Assembly: GCA_948470475.1 (NCBI GenBank)
Contig: OX419339.1
Location: 9,593,002-9,657,001 of the forward strand
Length of the DNA stretch: 64,000 nt
From: Galaxea fascicularis
Taxonomy: Eukaryota > Cnidaria > Anthozoa > Scleractinia > Euphylliidae
Direction of reading: 5' to 3'
Numbering within the stretch: the first letter of the stretch is position 1; each line of letters begins with the position of its first letter. Under the pieces are notes generated by a model that was not told the origin of the DNA, did not search any database, and saw nothing but the letters and a program-made list of their open reading frames with translations. Positions 36,101 to 42,685 of the stretch are shown one piece after another. The translations under genes and the position numbers were made by a program.

Positions 36101-39100
36101 CATGGATGACAGCCGCTGCCGAGTCAAGGGACGCCCATCCGCAAAGCAAAACAGCGGCCCTGGATACGGGCCCCGCAAAACCAGGAAGTTACCAAGGGCC
36201 ACCACAGGGCAAATAACACTGTTACCACGGCCCACGTAGATGACACAGCCAACGCGAAAGGGGTCAGTCTTAGAGGACTTAATGTGGACTCTAAAACAAG
36301 TAGGATCCACCAACGCATCAGCTTGCACGTCACTAACTGCTAGATGGATACTGGGGTCAAATGGGGAATTAGTGGTGAACTCGCCTGCACGCAAGAAACC
36401 AAAAAACCCCAGGCAACACGCCGCCCAGAGCATGATATGGTCATGGCACTTCAAGTCTAAGGAACGCTGAATGATCTGCAGGAGGTCAATCGTAATCGGG
36501 AGGCGAGACGGGGGAGGCGAACCCTGAACACGCTTTATACCCCTCAATAAACGCTGCAGCTGCAGACAGTTGACCAGGGGATCAGGTAAACCATTGTCAA
36601 TGTGAAGGGACCGCACTGCACTGAGGTACACCTTGATGGATGAGTGGTGGAGGTTATCAGCCAACAATGATGCAAAACGCATGAGTGATTGTTCATCGGC
36701 TGGCACAGGGGCCCCCTCTGGACTCAAAAGGCCCTCCTGACGGCAGAAATCGGCATAGCGACGCTGGGCAGATAAGTAAACCCGACGTGTAGATGGAGCA
36801 AGGCCCTGAGTGAGAAAAAACTGGCATCTTGTAGTCAGGTAACTTGCAGCACTGTCAGGAGAGCTGGAGGAATTGGCGTAGGATTGTCCGCGGCTTGAGG
36901 GGCCAGGTGCCGAAAACGCTGAAGCTGGAAACGAGAAAGAGAATCCGCAACAGGGTTAGCTTTTCCCCGAACTGATGACGCTGTAAAAGAGAACGAATGG
37001 CGCACTGCCAACAAAGCCAAGTAACGCAACAAAGCCATTAAGTGGGCATCTCTGGAAGTCCCTGACGATAAGACAGCCACCACTGACTCGTTATCACAAA
37101 GGAACTCGACCTGCCGCGAGGACCACTGAGAACCCCACAAAGAAGCGGACACAACAATAGGAAACAGTTCCTTATAAGCAATAGATAGGGGTTGTTGAGA
37201 GGAAGACCACGCACCGTAAAACCATTGGCCGTTGAAGATCGCTCCATAGCCCAGAGAGCCTGCGGCATCTGAAGAGACTTGGAAGTCAGGGAGAGGGGCC
37301 CACGCAGGCATCAAAAAGAAACTCAGACCGTCCCAGCTCTGAAACAATTCCCGCCACCAAGTCAGGTCCAGATGAAACTCCCGGTTTAGCCGAATGGGGT
37401 GGTCGTCACGCCTGAATGTACACAACAAGTTGATCATCCGACGGAGAAATGTCCTACCCTGGGGGGCAATCTTACAAACATGGTGGAGTTGACCAATAAG
37501 GGACTCCAGCTCGCGTCGTTTGCAGAAACGTTTAGTGGACCAAGACTCTAACAATGCAATGATCCTATCTCTCTTCTCCACCGGCAGCCGGGCCTGTAGT
37601 GTCATTGAGTCCAGTTCAATTCCTAGGATGGATAGGCATGTCGTGGGGCCCTCCAGTTTACGTGGGTGAAGGGGGAGGCCAAGGATGGAACACAGCTGGA
37701 TGCACGCCTGCAAGTTGTAGTGACAGACTGAAGAGGCTGGCGGACCCAATGTCATAAAATCATCCAAATAATGATGAAGGAAATCAACCCCGTAGTTGTG
37801 AGTCAGTATCCATTCGACCATGTCTGCAATGGAAGTAAAGATGTATGGCACCGAGCGTAGACCAAAGGGAAGAGCCATGTCCACATAATATTTATCACGC
37901 CACTTCATGCCAAGGAGGGGACGATCCTGCGGATGGATGGCCACATTGCGGTAAGCACTCGCCACATCGAACTTTGCCATAAGAGTTCCCCGGCCCCGAG
38001 CCATAATGCCATCGATAAAAGAATCAACAGTAACATACTGAACTGAAAATAGAGGCTTGGGGATGCCGTCATTGACGCTGTGACCCTCAGGAGATGAGAG
38101 ATCCAGAATTAAACGCCATTGACCAGGTTGGTTGTTCTTTGGGATAACCCCAAAACGGCTGATGTGCAAATCTGGGAAAGGCAAAGTAGTGAACGGGCCT
38201 GCCACCCTCCCGCACGAGACCTTTGTCTCAAGGTAAGCATCTATGACTGATGGGTGAACAAGGGCAGAATGCATGTTAGAGGAAGCTGAACGCAAGGCAA
38301 CTGATGATGCCTCAAAACCGATGTGGAATCCCTCTTTAAGACCAGTAAGAACATAAGAAGCTGCTGCCTGATCGGGGTAGTCACGCAACTCAGCTTGAAA
38401 CTGGGACAACTGCAATGGGGAGACTAAATGTACAGGGGCTAATGGAGAAAAAGAACGAACTGGAACCGGAGCACTAGGTGTACCCCTTGAGCCTAGACAC
38501 AACGAAGCCACTGGGCACGGCATACCATGCTGTAATACAAGCAAAAAAGAACCAACTCTATATACACTATATACACAAGAAGCAACAGGAAAAAATATTC
38601 CCGCTCAATAACGCCCCCCTTTGGCAGGGGAGGGGGCGACGAGACTGGGGTTGCGGAAGGGGCAGCTAACCTTAGGGTGGTCCCCATCACATGAGCTGCA
38701 AACATGGCGGAAGCGGCATTCCCCAAATGGCCAACGGCAAAGCCCATTATTCCACGAGGTGCAGTAAGGGGTGGGAGAATTAGAGCCCCGACTAACAGAC
38801 GTGGTTGTCGATGAAGAGCTGACCAACTGCTGATTGAGAGGGCGAGATGGAGACCGCAGATGAAAATTATACAAGTCGAGGTTCATCTTGGCCCAGTCAG
38901 TTGCACCCGTTGCAGCCGCATCCCTACGAAAGGCCAGATCGTATTCCAACCACGCCCGATTTGGAGAATGCCGAGCCGTTTGGATTATCAACAGTTTGTA
39001 TTTTGTGAGGTCCGGCCATCGATGAGGGTGAGCTGCACACATAATCATCTGATAAATGGTGAAAGCCTCGGTCCAAGTCAGAATATCCGTAATTTCCACT

Positions 39101-42100
39101 AACCGGCGTTTTCGAGAAACCAGCAACTTGCCGTCCAAAAACGTATGCGGTTCCTGATCCACTGCGCGAAGGTTGGCCGACAATAAGTCAGCTAGGTCCA
39201 CAAACTGACCACTGGTAATTTTTGAGACCAATTTGGCAGGGATTGGCGCATGTCCCGGGCCTACAACAAACGCTTTTTCAAAAGACGGGGGCACAATCGA
39301 ACTCCCCACGCCTGACGAGATGCTAGCATGAACAGACATAACCGGGGAAGAGAATGATTCCACGAGGCGGGCCGAGTTGGAGCCAGAAATGGCAGGCACG
39401 GGAGGGAATGTAGAAACAAATGACGGTAACCTCAACGTACCCGATGACGTGGCATAAGGGCCGGCCATGATCGTCGCAGCAATGGAGCTAACACTTGTAA
39501 CAACCGATGGAGTGCTTGATACAGGAGTAGAGTTATCCCGGACAGCCGCAATGATAGTGGGCAGTGAATTCCCGAGAGCCGTCGCCACGGCCGCTGCTAT
39601 CTCATCAGAAAGAGAGGAGGAAGTTCCCGCCGAAACCACCACTGATGTTGCAGACGATGAAGGGGAAGAAGTACAAGCGGTCGAGACTAAACCAGCCGCC
39701 AGGCTGTTATTCGTTGAGCGTGGAAGAACCATGACTGACTCGCGTAGAATACGAACCCTCTACGACACTAGAAAAAACAACGCAGAAAAACTACAGAAAT
39801 ACTCGAAAGCCCGCGAACGCCAACCCACCGAACGCTGAGCTAAACAAAACCACGAGGACAAGCGAAGGCACACGCATAATGTGCAAAGAGAACCGCTGAC
39901 CGCTCGAACTGCCAGAGGGCGCCACAGAGAAGCCCAACATGCAAGTAACACACGCACATGCTAAATAACAACGCTGCAGGCAACCCCCCAAAATTACTAA
40001 TAACACACTAACGCTAACGCTACGCAACGCCACGCCACAACAAACAGAGCAACTTGCTCCTAGTCGTTAACTAAGTTAAATTGCATTTAACCCTATTATA
40101 CAGTACACATGCACATACTTGGCTTTCTGTTAGATGCAGTGTTGCTCTTGGAAATGCCAGAACATCTGTTCCTTTTATTTTCCATATTTCATGCCCCTTG
40201 ATGTGACCAACAAGAGTCCTCTTAGTAATAACCACAAGGTATGGGCCTAGAATGATATCAACACCATACATGTATTAGAATCTTGAAACATTTTTCAAGT
40301 TAATAAGTGTACAGTACACTGTATTTAAACTCTTTATTGACCAAGCAAGTACCATTTCTTGTTCCCTTTTCAGATTATTGGGAAAAAAGGACATAAATTC
40401 CCTTGTCTGTTATGAGTGACAGAACAACAGATATAAAATCATAAAGGCAACAATATCTGGTTGCTTAAATCATTTTAGAGCCTGCTTCAACAAATATTTA
40501 TTAATGACAGTACCTACTTTGTATTTAGCATAATCTCTTTTCTTATTTCTCAACTTTGCACACATGTGTAGTACTTTCAAATGAGAGACCTTCAGATTTG
40601 AATACAAGTATGACTTTTCAAATCTTTTGTTCATCTTGTTTAGATGATCATGAGAGACATCAATCTTGTTTCTATAATCTGCTGGTCTCCTTACAGGGTT
40701 CGTACACTTTTTTCGACCAAAAATTCAAGGACTTTTCAAGGTCTTTCAAGAACACATATTTCCATTTTTCAAGGACCGCAAGAGGGACAAAATCAAGCCA
40801 ATATAATGCCCCATTAGATGCTCAAAGTAGAGAGTGCGCCGATTTTCGTCTCAGATACTTGTGAAGCTTTGTTGGATAAAAATGGCAACTAATTTCAAGG
40901 ACTTTTAAGGCCTTGAATTTTTACTTTGAAATTCAAGGACTTTCAAGGACTTTCAAGGCGCGTGCGAACCCTGTCCTTAGTAAACAACAAGGAAGGGTGA
41001 GGGTTTAGGGGAGGTGACTGGTTTGAAATTAGAAATTCGTACTTGTACTCAAATCTGAAGGTCCCTATCACCAGTATGTCAGTAACATTTTAATAATTAG
41101 GGTAGCGGTGTAACAATTAATTGAATTCTTGATTAATCGTAATTACGACTGTTCGGTTCGATTCATGATTCTTTAATTCCACGTTACGATTTTGATTAGA
41201 TTTTTTTGTGTATCTTTTCCATTGATTCCTCAGTGAATTATCATATTGTGAAATCAGAATCCAGAACTCTTAGACGTTTGCAGATTGTGCAGTCATTTTT
41301 GCGCCATTTTGTGTTGCTTGGTAAAAATGTTGCCCCTCTACCAGCCCTTGAGAATTTCCAAATAAGGCAAACCATGTGCGACATGCTCATTGTCACATTC
41401 TCAAATATGGTGGTGAATGAAGCGATTGTAAATTCACCTGCATCTTTTAGATCCACTGTGTGGAAATATTATGGTTTTCTGGCTAAAGATGGTGCATTAA
41501 TAAAAACATTGATATTTGGCATAATCGAATTGAAATAATCGAAATCGAATGCCAATAATCGAAATTGAATCAAATCGCAAGGAATATGAATCATTACACC
41601 CCTAAATTAGGGTATTGAAATTATCCTCCAATGCAAACACTGCTTTTCTCTGAAATGATGATGAGACCGGTGAAAATGCTTAAAATGTGAATATACCTGC
41701 CAACAAATTAATGATTCCCAGTATTCCAAATATATCTCTGCTCTCTGCTGATGGTGGTATCTGACCCTCATTGTCTTAGAAAATGAATAAGAGACAAATA
41801 AAGAATGACAGTAACATTGTTTTTTAGAAATCAACTGAACAGTTTGAAGTCTGCAAGTCACATCAAGTGTATTTCAAATGAATATGAAAACCTTGTTGAA
41901 TTACATGTAGAGTTAATAATATTTTAAGTTCATAATGTTTTTACAGCATTTTAAAAAAAGATCATTCCCTGAACAATGCGAAAAAGCTGTCTTTAGTTTT
42001 CTCTCGGAGATGAAAATTAACCTCACTGAAATTCGTAGTGGTCAATTTGAAAGTAAACAACAATCTGAGCAATGGAATAAAACAAATAATAAGCTTGGGC

Positions 42101-42490
42101 TTGAATTGCTTACAAGATCGACTTTGGACTTGAGTGTATTTTTCTTTGAATCTTCATTGAAAAAAGAAATGTAGGGCATCAAACAAATGGAAATATCTTC
42201 TCCGTGTAACACATGCAACCGAACGCGATGGTTTTGTAAATTTTGCCCCACATACCTGCTAAACTTAGGTCTTGTGTAACTCGGTCTATTTCTAAAATCT
42301 GGTCTCCCACGGACTGTTGGTCTCGTGGTTCAATATAGAACTTGTCTTGCGCGATGTGGCTAAAGAATAAGAATCAAATCAAAGAAAGATAAATTCAGAA
42401 AAAGAAACCTTAAATATAAAGGAAGGGGAAAAGAAATCCGTAATTTTTCACGTACAGCTTCAGAGCCCGGTAAACCGCGCTGTCCGCCAT
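24108..42490 (-). CDS. SACM1L: Phosphatidylinositol-3-phosphatase SAC1 (21 exons, 600 aa)
   Basis: SAC1 removes phosphate from phosphoinositides, chiefly PI4P, in ER and Golgi membranes. Exons: 42490-42456, 42359-42256, 41774-41697, 40246-40119, 34565-34416, 33619-33560, 32687-32654, 32323-32243, 31405-31299, 31177-31091, 29590-29522, 29025-28940, 27964-27866, 27743-27657, 26433-26379, 26156-26087, 25573-25501, 25401-25308, 25070-24969, 24499-24439, 24250-24108. They sum to 601 codons with every phase closed. The catalytic CX5R motif is CIDSLDRT, with Cys396 and Arg402; the usual second Cys is Ser, which leaves the motif intact. Other family blocks are [25 protein letters not shown] and [15 protein letters not shown]. 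Two hydrophobic segments near residues 534-553 and 559-580 fit its two ER membrane anchors. Intron 4 (5.5 kb) holds a Ngaro retrotransposon in the same orientation. It shares a 195-bp divergent promoter with RPRD1. Confidence 0.95.
26567..26775. mobile_element. MITE with 26-bp inverted termini and TA flanks
   Basis: 209 bp in a SACM1L intron. The ends cagtctttcccgtaaaac(t/c)gtgaaca are inverted copies with a single mismatch. TA on both sides fits the target of Tc1/mariner-type elements. No ORF. Confidence 0.8.
26785..27160 (+). mobile_element. 3' end of a CR1/L2-like LINE with ATT tail
   Basis: The plus strand encodes a degraded LINE C-terminus: LRSSNDGLYL, then with a frame change [20 protein letters not shown], typical of the last part of CR1-like ORF2. 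A short 3' UTR ending in gggctatacaa is followed by an (ATT)n tail at about 27138-27160. It is severely 5' truncated, has stops, and lies antisense within a SACM1L intron. Confidence 0.7.
27207..27378. mobile_element. MITE family GGCCATTTC, copy 1
   Basis: The left arm starts ggccatttccgagatcgctt, and the right arm is its inverted copy, with near-perfect pairing over about 38 bp. The arms also carry the block ctctatttcaaagc, shared with the copy at 52237-52427. The left flank is TA. It is non-coding and lies in a SACM1L intron. Confidence 0.8.
28271..28302 (+). repeat. (TG)n followed by poly(G) tract
   Basis: Simple sequence: alternating GT then an 18-G run, in a SACM1L intron. Length is likely to vary and to be error-prone in assembly. 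Confidence 0.85.
29094..29319. mobile_element. Foldback element, copy 1
   Basis: 226 bp with arms of about 65-73 bp that are inverted copies of each other (ctatgaactct to gtagatgttgta, and back), around an 88-bp centre. Core words such as acctaggttaaaaa and attttaattttt recur in the foldback at 49329-49496, so the two are probably one family. It lies in a SACM1L intron between exons 29590-29522 and 29025-28940. Confidence 0.7.
31550..31960. repeat. Degenerate AAATAGGGTAT-rich repeat ending in poly(C)
   Basis: Several variants of aaatagggtatc/ggtcac recur at about 31597, 31849 and 31885. The stretch ends in about 18 Cs near 31945-31962. It looks like an old dispersed repeat in a SACM1L intron, but its borders and class are unclear. 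Confidence 0.4.
33125..33393. mobile_element. MITE with TTCAAGGAC motifs, copy 1
   Basis: 269 bp that match 40694-40973 nearly end to end (for example ttcgaccaaaaattcaagg and caatataat). Imperfect inverted termini are present (ctgattcatgcac against gtgcatgcaaaccctg). No ORF. It lies in a SACM1L intron; no clear target duplication. Confidence 0.75.
34705..35106. mobile_element. Long-TIR foldback element interrupted by a MITE
   Basis: Arms of about 100 bp are inverted copies (ttacagttgtgtgttga, then cttgagtagaag, then gtgaccttgt-like blocks, mirrored at 35000-35106). The original centre is occupied by a second element at 34818-34985. It ends 15 bp from the Ngaro element, making a transposon cluster in SACM1L intron 4. 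Confidence 0.7.
34818..34985. mobile_element. Nested MITE with CAGGGATGTAGATAA termini
   Basis: 168 bp bounded by cagggatgtagataa and its inverted copy ttatctacatccctg. CAGGG termini suggest a hAT-type non-autonomous element. It sits between the arms of the larger foldback element. An exact 8-bp target duplication was not found. Confidence 0.65.
35122..35251 (-). repeat. Ngaro split direct repeat B2
   Basis: 130 bp identical to 35637-35766 at an offset of 515 bp. It forms the 3' end of the element in transcription sense. Confidence 0.92.
35336..35637 (-). repeat. Ngaro split direct repeat A2
   Basis: 302 bp identical to 39796-40097 at an offset of 4460 bp. The A-B junction ccctat/ttaacgcc seen here is what a circular intermediate would regenerate. 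Confidence 0.92.
35637..35766 (-). repeat. Ngaro split direct repeat B1
   Basis: 130-bp partner of the terminal B2 repeat. It follows the recombinase ORF and directly abuts A2. Confidence 0.92.
35897..36955 (-). CDS. Ngaro ORF3: tyrosine recombinase
   Basis: The integrase of the element, cutting and joining DNA through a 3'-phosphotyrosine. The first ATG is at 36727 (276 aa), but the frame is open back to 36955. The upstream part reads [20 protein letters not shown] and [16 protein letters not shown], an N-terminal core-binding domain that the ATG form would lose. Catalytic-type residues are visible: Arg in FLRAGE, Lys in SSKTDPF, HSFR, and Tyr in [13 protein letters not shown]. The frame overlaps the end of ORF2 by 118 nt and lies in the -1 frame relative to it, so frameshifting or internal initiation may express it. 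I saw no classical slippery heptamer in the overlap. The stop is at 35897-35899. Confidence 0.85.
   Translation of the reverse strand, partial: PCCGFSFSFPASAFSAPGPSSRGQSYANSSSSPDSAASYLTTRCQFFLTQGLAPSTRRVYLSAQRRYADFCRQEGLLSPEGAPVPADEQSLMRFASLLADNLHHSSIKVYLSAVRSLHIDNGLPDPLVNCLQLQRLLRGIKRVQGSPPPSRLPITIDLLQIIQRSLDLKCHDHIMLWAACCLGFFGFLRAGEFTTNSPFDPSIHLAVSDVQADALVDPTCFRVHIKSSKTDPFRVGCVIYVGRGNSVICPVVALGNFLVLRGPYPGPLFCFADGRPLTRQRLSSMVQSILHSAGYRGSYSGHSFRIGAATTAASRGIPDHLIKTLGRWSSDAYQRYIRTPTSVLTQVSSQLV
36835..38544 (-). CDS. Ngaro ORF2: reverse transcriptase and RNase H (569 aa)
   Basis: Copies element RNA into DNA and degrades the template strand. The RT part includes [54 protein letters not shown] and the catalytic box HHYLDDF, where the YxDD core has Leu as in DIRS-like enzymes. 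The RNase H part includes [35 protein letters not shown] and the final Asp in [10 protein letters not shown]. No stop or frameshift interrupts it. The ATG lies 60 bp past the ORF1 stop. No methyltransferase-like domain follows. Codon use is more GC-rich than that of the host exons. Confidence 0.92.
   Translation of the reverse strand: MLVLQHGMPCPVASLCLGSRGTPSAPVPVRSFSPLAPVHLVSPLQLSQFQAELRDYPDQAAASYVLTGLKEGFHIGFEASSVALRSASSNMHSALVHPSVIDAYLETKVSCGRVAGPFTTLPFPDLHISRFGVIPKNNQPGQWRLILDLSSPEGHSVNDGIPKPLFSVQYVTVDSFIDGIMARGRGTLMAKFDVASAYRNVAIHPQDRPLLGMKWRDKYYVDMALPFGLRSVPYIFTSIADMVEWILTHNYGVDFLHHYLDDFMTLGPPASSVCHYNLQACIQLCSILGLPLHPRKLEGPTTCLSILGIELDSMTLQARLPVEKRDRIIALLESWSTKRFCKRRELESLIGQLHHVCKIAPQGRTFLRRMINLLCTFRRDDHPIRLNREFHLDLTWWRELFQSWDGLSFFLMPAWAPLPDFQVSSDAAGSLGYGAIFNGQWFYGAWSSSQQPLSIAYKELFPIVVSASLWGSQWSSRQVEFLCDNESVVAVLSSGTSRDAHLMALLRYLALLAVRHSFSFTASSVRGKANPVADSLSRFQLQRFRHLAPQAADNPTPIPPALLTVLQVT
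38605..39732 (-). CDS. Ngaro ORF1: Gag-like nucleocapsid protein (375 aa)
   Basis: The first ORF of the element, placed where Gag-like proteins sit. The N-terminal half is low-complexity and rich in Ser, Thr and Ala. The middle has [20 protein letters not shown], a segment seen in DIRS/Ngaro capsid-like proteins. The C-terminus has a Cys/His cluster ([20 protein letters not shown], then [13 protein letters not shown]) likely to bind zinc and nucleic acid. The frame is intact from ATG to TGA. Role is by position and motif only. Confidence 0.8.
   Translation of the reverse strand: MVLPRSTNNSLAAGLVSTACTSSPSSSATSVVVSAGTSSSLSDEIAAAVATALGNSLPTIIAAVRDNSTPVSSTPSVVTSVSSIAATIMAGPYATSSGTLRLPSFVSTFPPVPAISGSNSARLVESFSSPVMSVHASISSGVGSSIVPPSFEKAFVVGPGHAPIPAKLVSKITSGQFVDLADLLSANLRAVDQEPHTFLDGKLLVSRKRRLVEITDILTWTEAFTIYQMIMCAAHPHRWPDLTKYKLLIIQTARHSPNRAWLEYDLAFRRDAAATGATDWAKMNLDLYNFHLRSPSRPLNQQLVSSSSTTTSVSRGSNSPTPYCTSWNNGLCRWPFGECRFRHVCSSCDGDHPKVSCPFRNPSLVAPSPAKGGRY
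39796..40097 (-). repeat. Ngaro split direct repeat A1 (5' end)
   Basis: 302 bp identical to A2. As the 5' end it should hold the element's promoter. Its outer border is 21 bp from the splice donor of SACM1L exon 4 (exon end 40119). Confidence 0.92.
40694..40973. mobile_element. MITE with TTCAAGGAC motifs, copy 2
   Basis: 280 bp in SACM1L intron 3. Termini are cagggttcgtac and its inverted form gtgcgaaccctg. A perfect 6-bp flanking repeat TCCTTA is present at 40688-40693 and 40974-40979. Related to 33125-33393. The CAGGG ends suggest hAT, but hAT would usually leave 8 bp, so the class is uncertain. Confidence 0.8.
41103..41604 (+). mobile_element. Internally deleted hAT element with 8-bp target duplication
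   Basis: 502 bp with termini tagcggtgtaac and rc tag-gggtgtaat, and several tcgattat-type subterminal words. It is flanked by a perfect 8-bp duplication AATTAGGG (41095-41102 and 41605-41612), the length typical of hAT transposases. A 110-codon open frame at 41206-41538 contains [19 protein letters not shown], which resembles the start of a BED zinc finger of hAT transposases but then stops. The catalytic region is absent. It lies in SACM1L intron 3. Confidence 0.88.
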
Positions 42491-42685
42491 GTTGGCAACT
42501 TTTAGGGCCTTCAAGCTCACTGTTCAGCGTTCAATTGATTGAAAGCATGCTCAGTTTGATTCCTGAGCCACGTTCAGACGAATTGTCAGCGGTTTCTGCA
42601 CGAAAACGAGGTGTTATCTTACCCAGACCCCATTGGCTTTGTTTTCCTTTTTCCTGGTCTTTCCTTGTTTGAAGCGTCTTGGAAA
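42491..42685. promoter_or_regulatory. Divergent promoter of SACM1L and RPRD1
   Basis: The two start codons face away from each other across 195 bp, so a shared promoter is near certain unless either gene has a distant untranslated exon. An inverted CCAAT box (ATTGG) is at 42632-42636. No TATA box is apparent, which fits housekeeping genes. Confidence 0.65.

Larger units (their letters stand above)
35122..40097 (-). mobile_element. Ngaro-type tyrosine-recombinase retrotransposon, apparently complete
   Basis: A 4.98-kb element on the minus strand. The order is repeat A1 (40097-39796), ORF1, ORF2 (reverse transcriptase plus RNase H), ORF3 (tyrosine recombinase), B1 (35766-35637), A2 (35637-35336), an 84-bp spacer, and B2 (35251-35122). 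This A1-genes-B1-A2-B2 layout of split direct repeats is diagnostic of Ngaro elements in the DIRS order. No methyltransferase domain was seen, which separates it from DIRS1 proper. Both repeat pairs look identical base for base, and all three ORFs are open, so the insertion is young and may be competent. No target duplication is expected for recombinase-mediated insertion. It starts 21 bp inside intron 4 of SACM1L, on the same strand as the gene. Confidence 0.9.

Noticed and set aside
35122..40097. LTR retrotransposon or retrovirus
   Set aside because: There are no terminal repeats in LTR arrangement and no protease or DDE integrase. Split direct repeats and a tyrosine recombinase define a Ngaro element.
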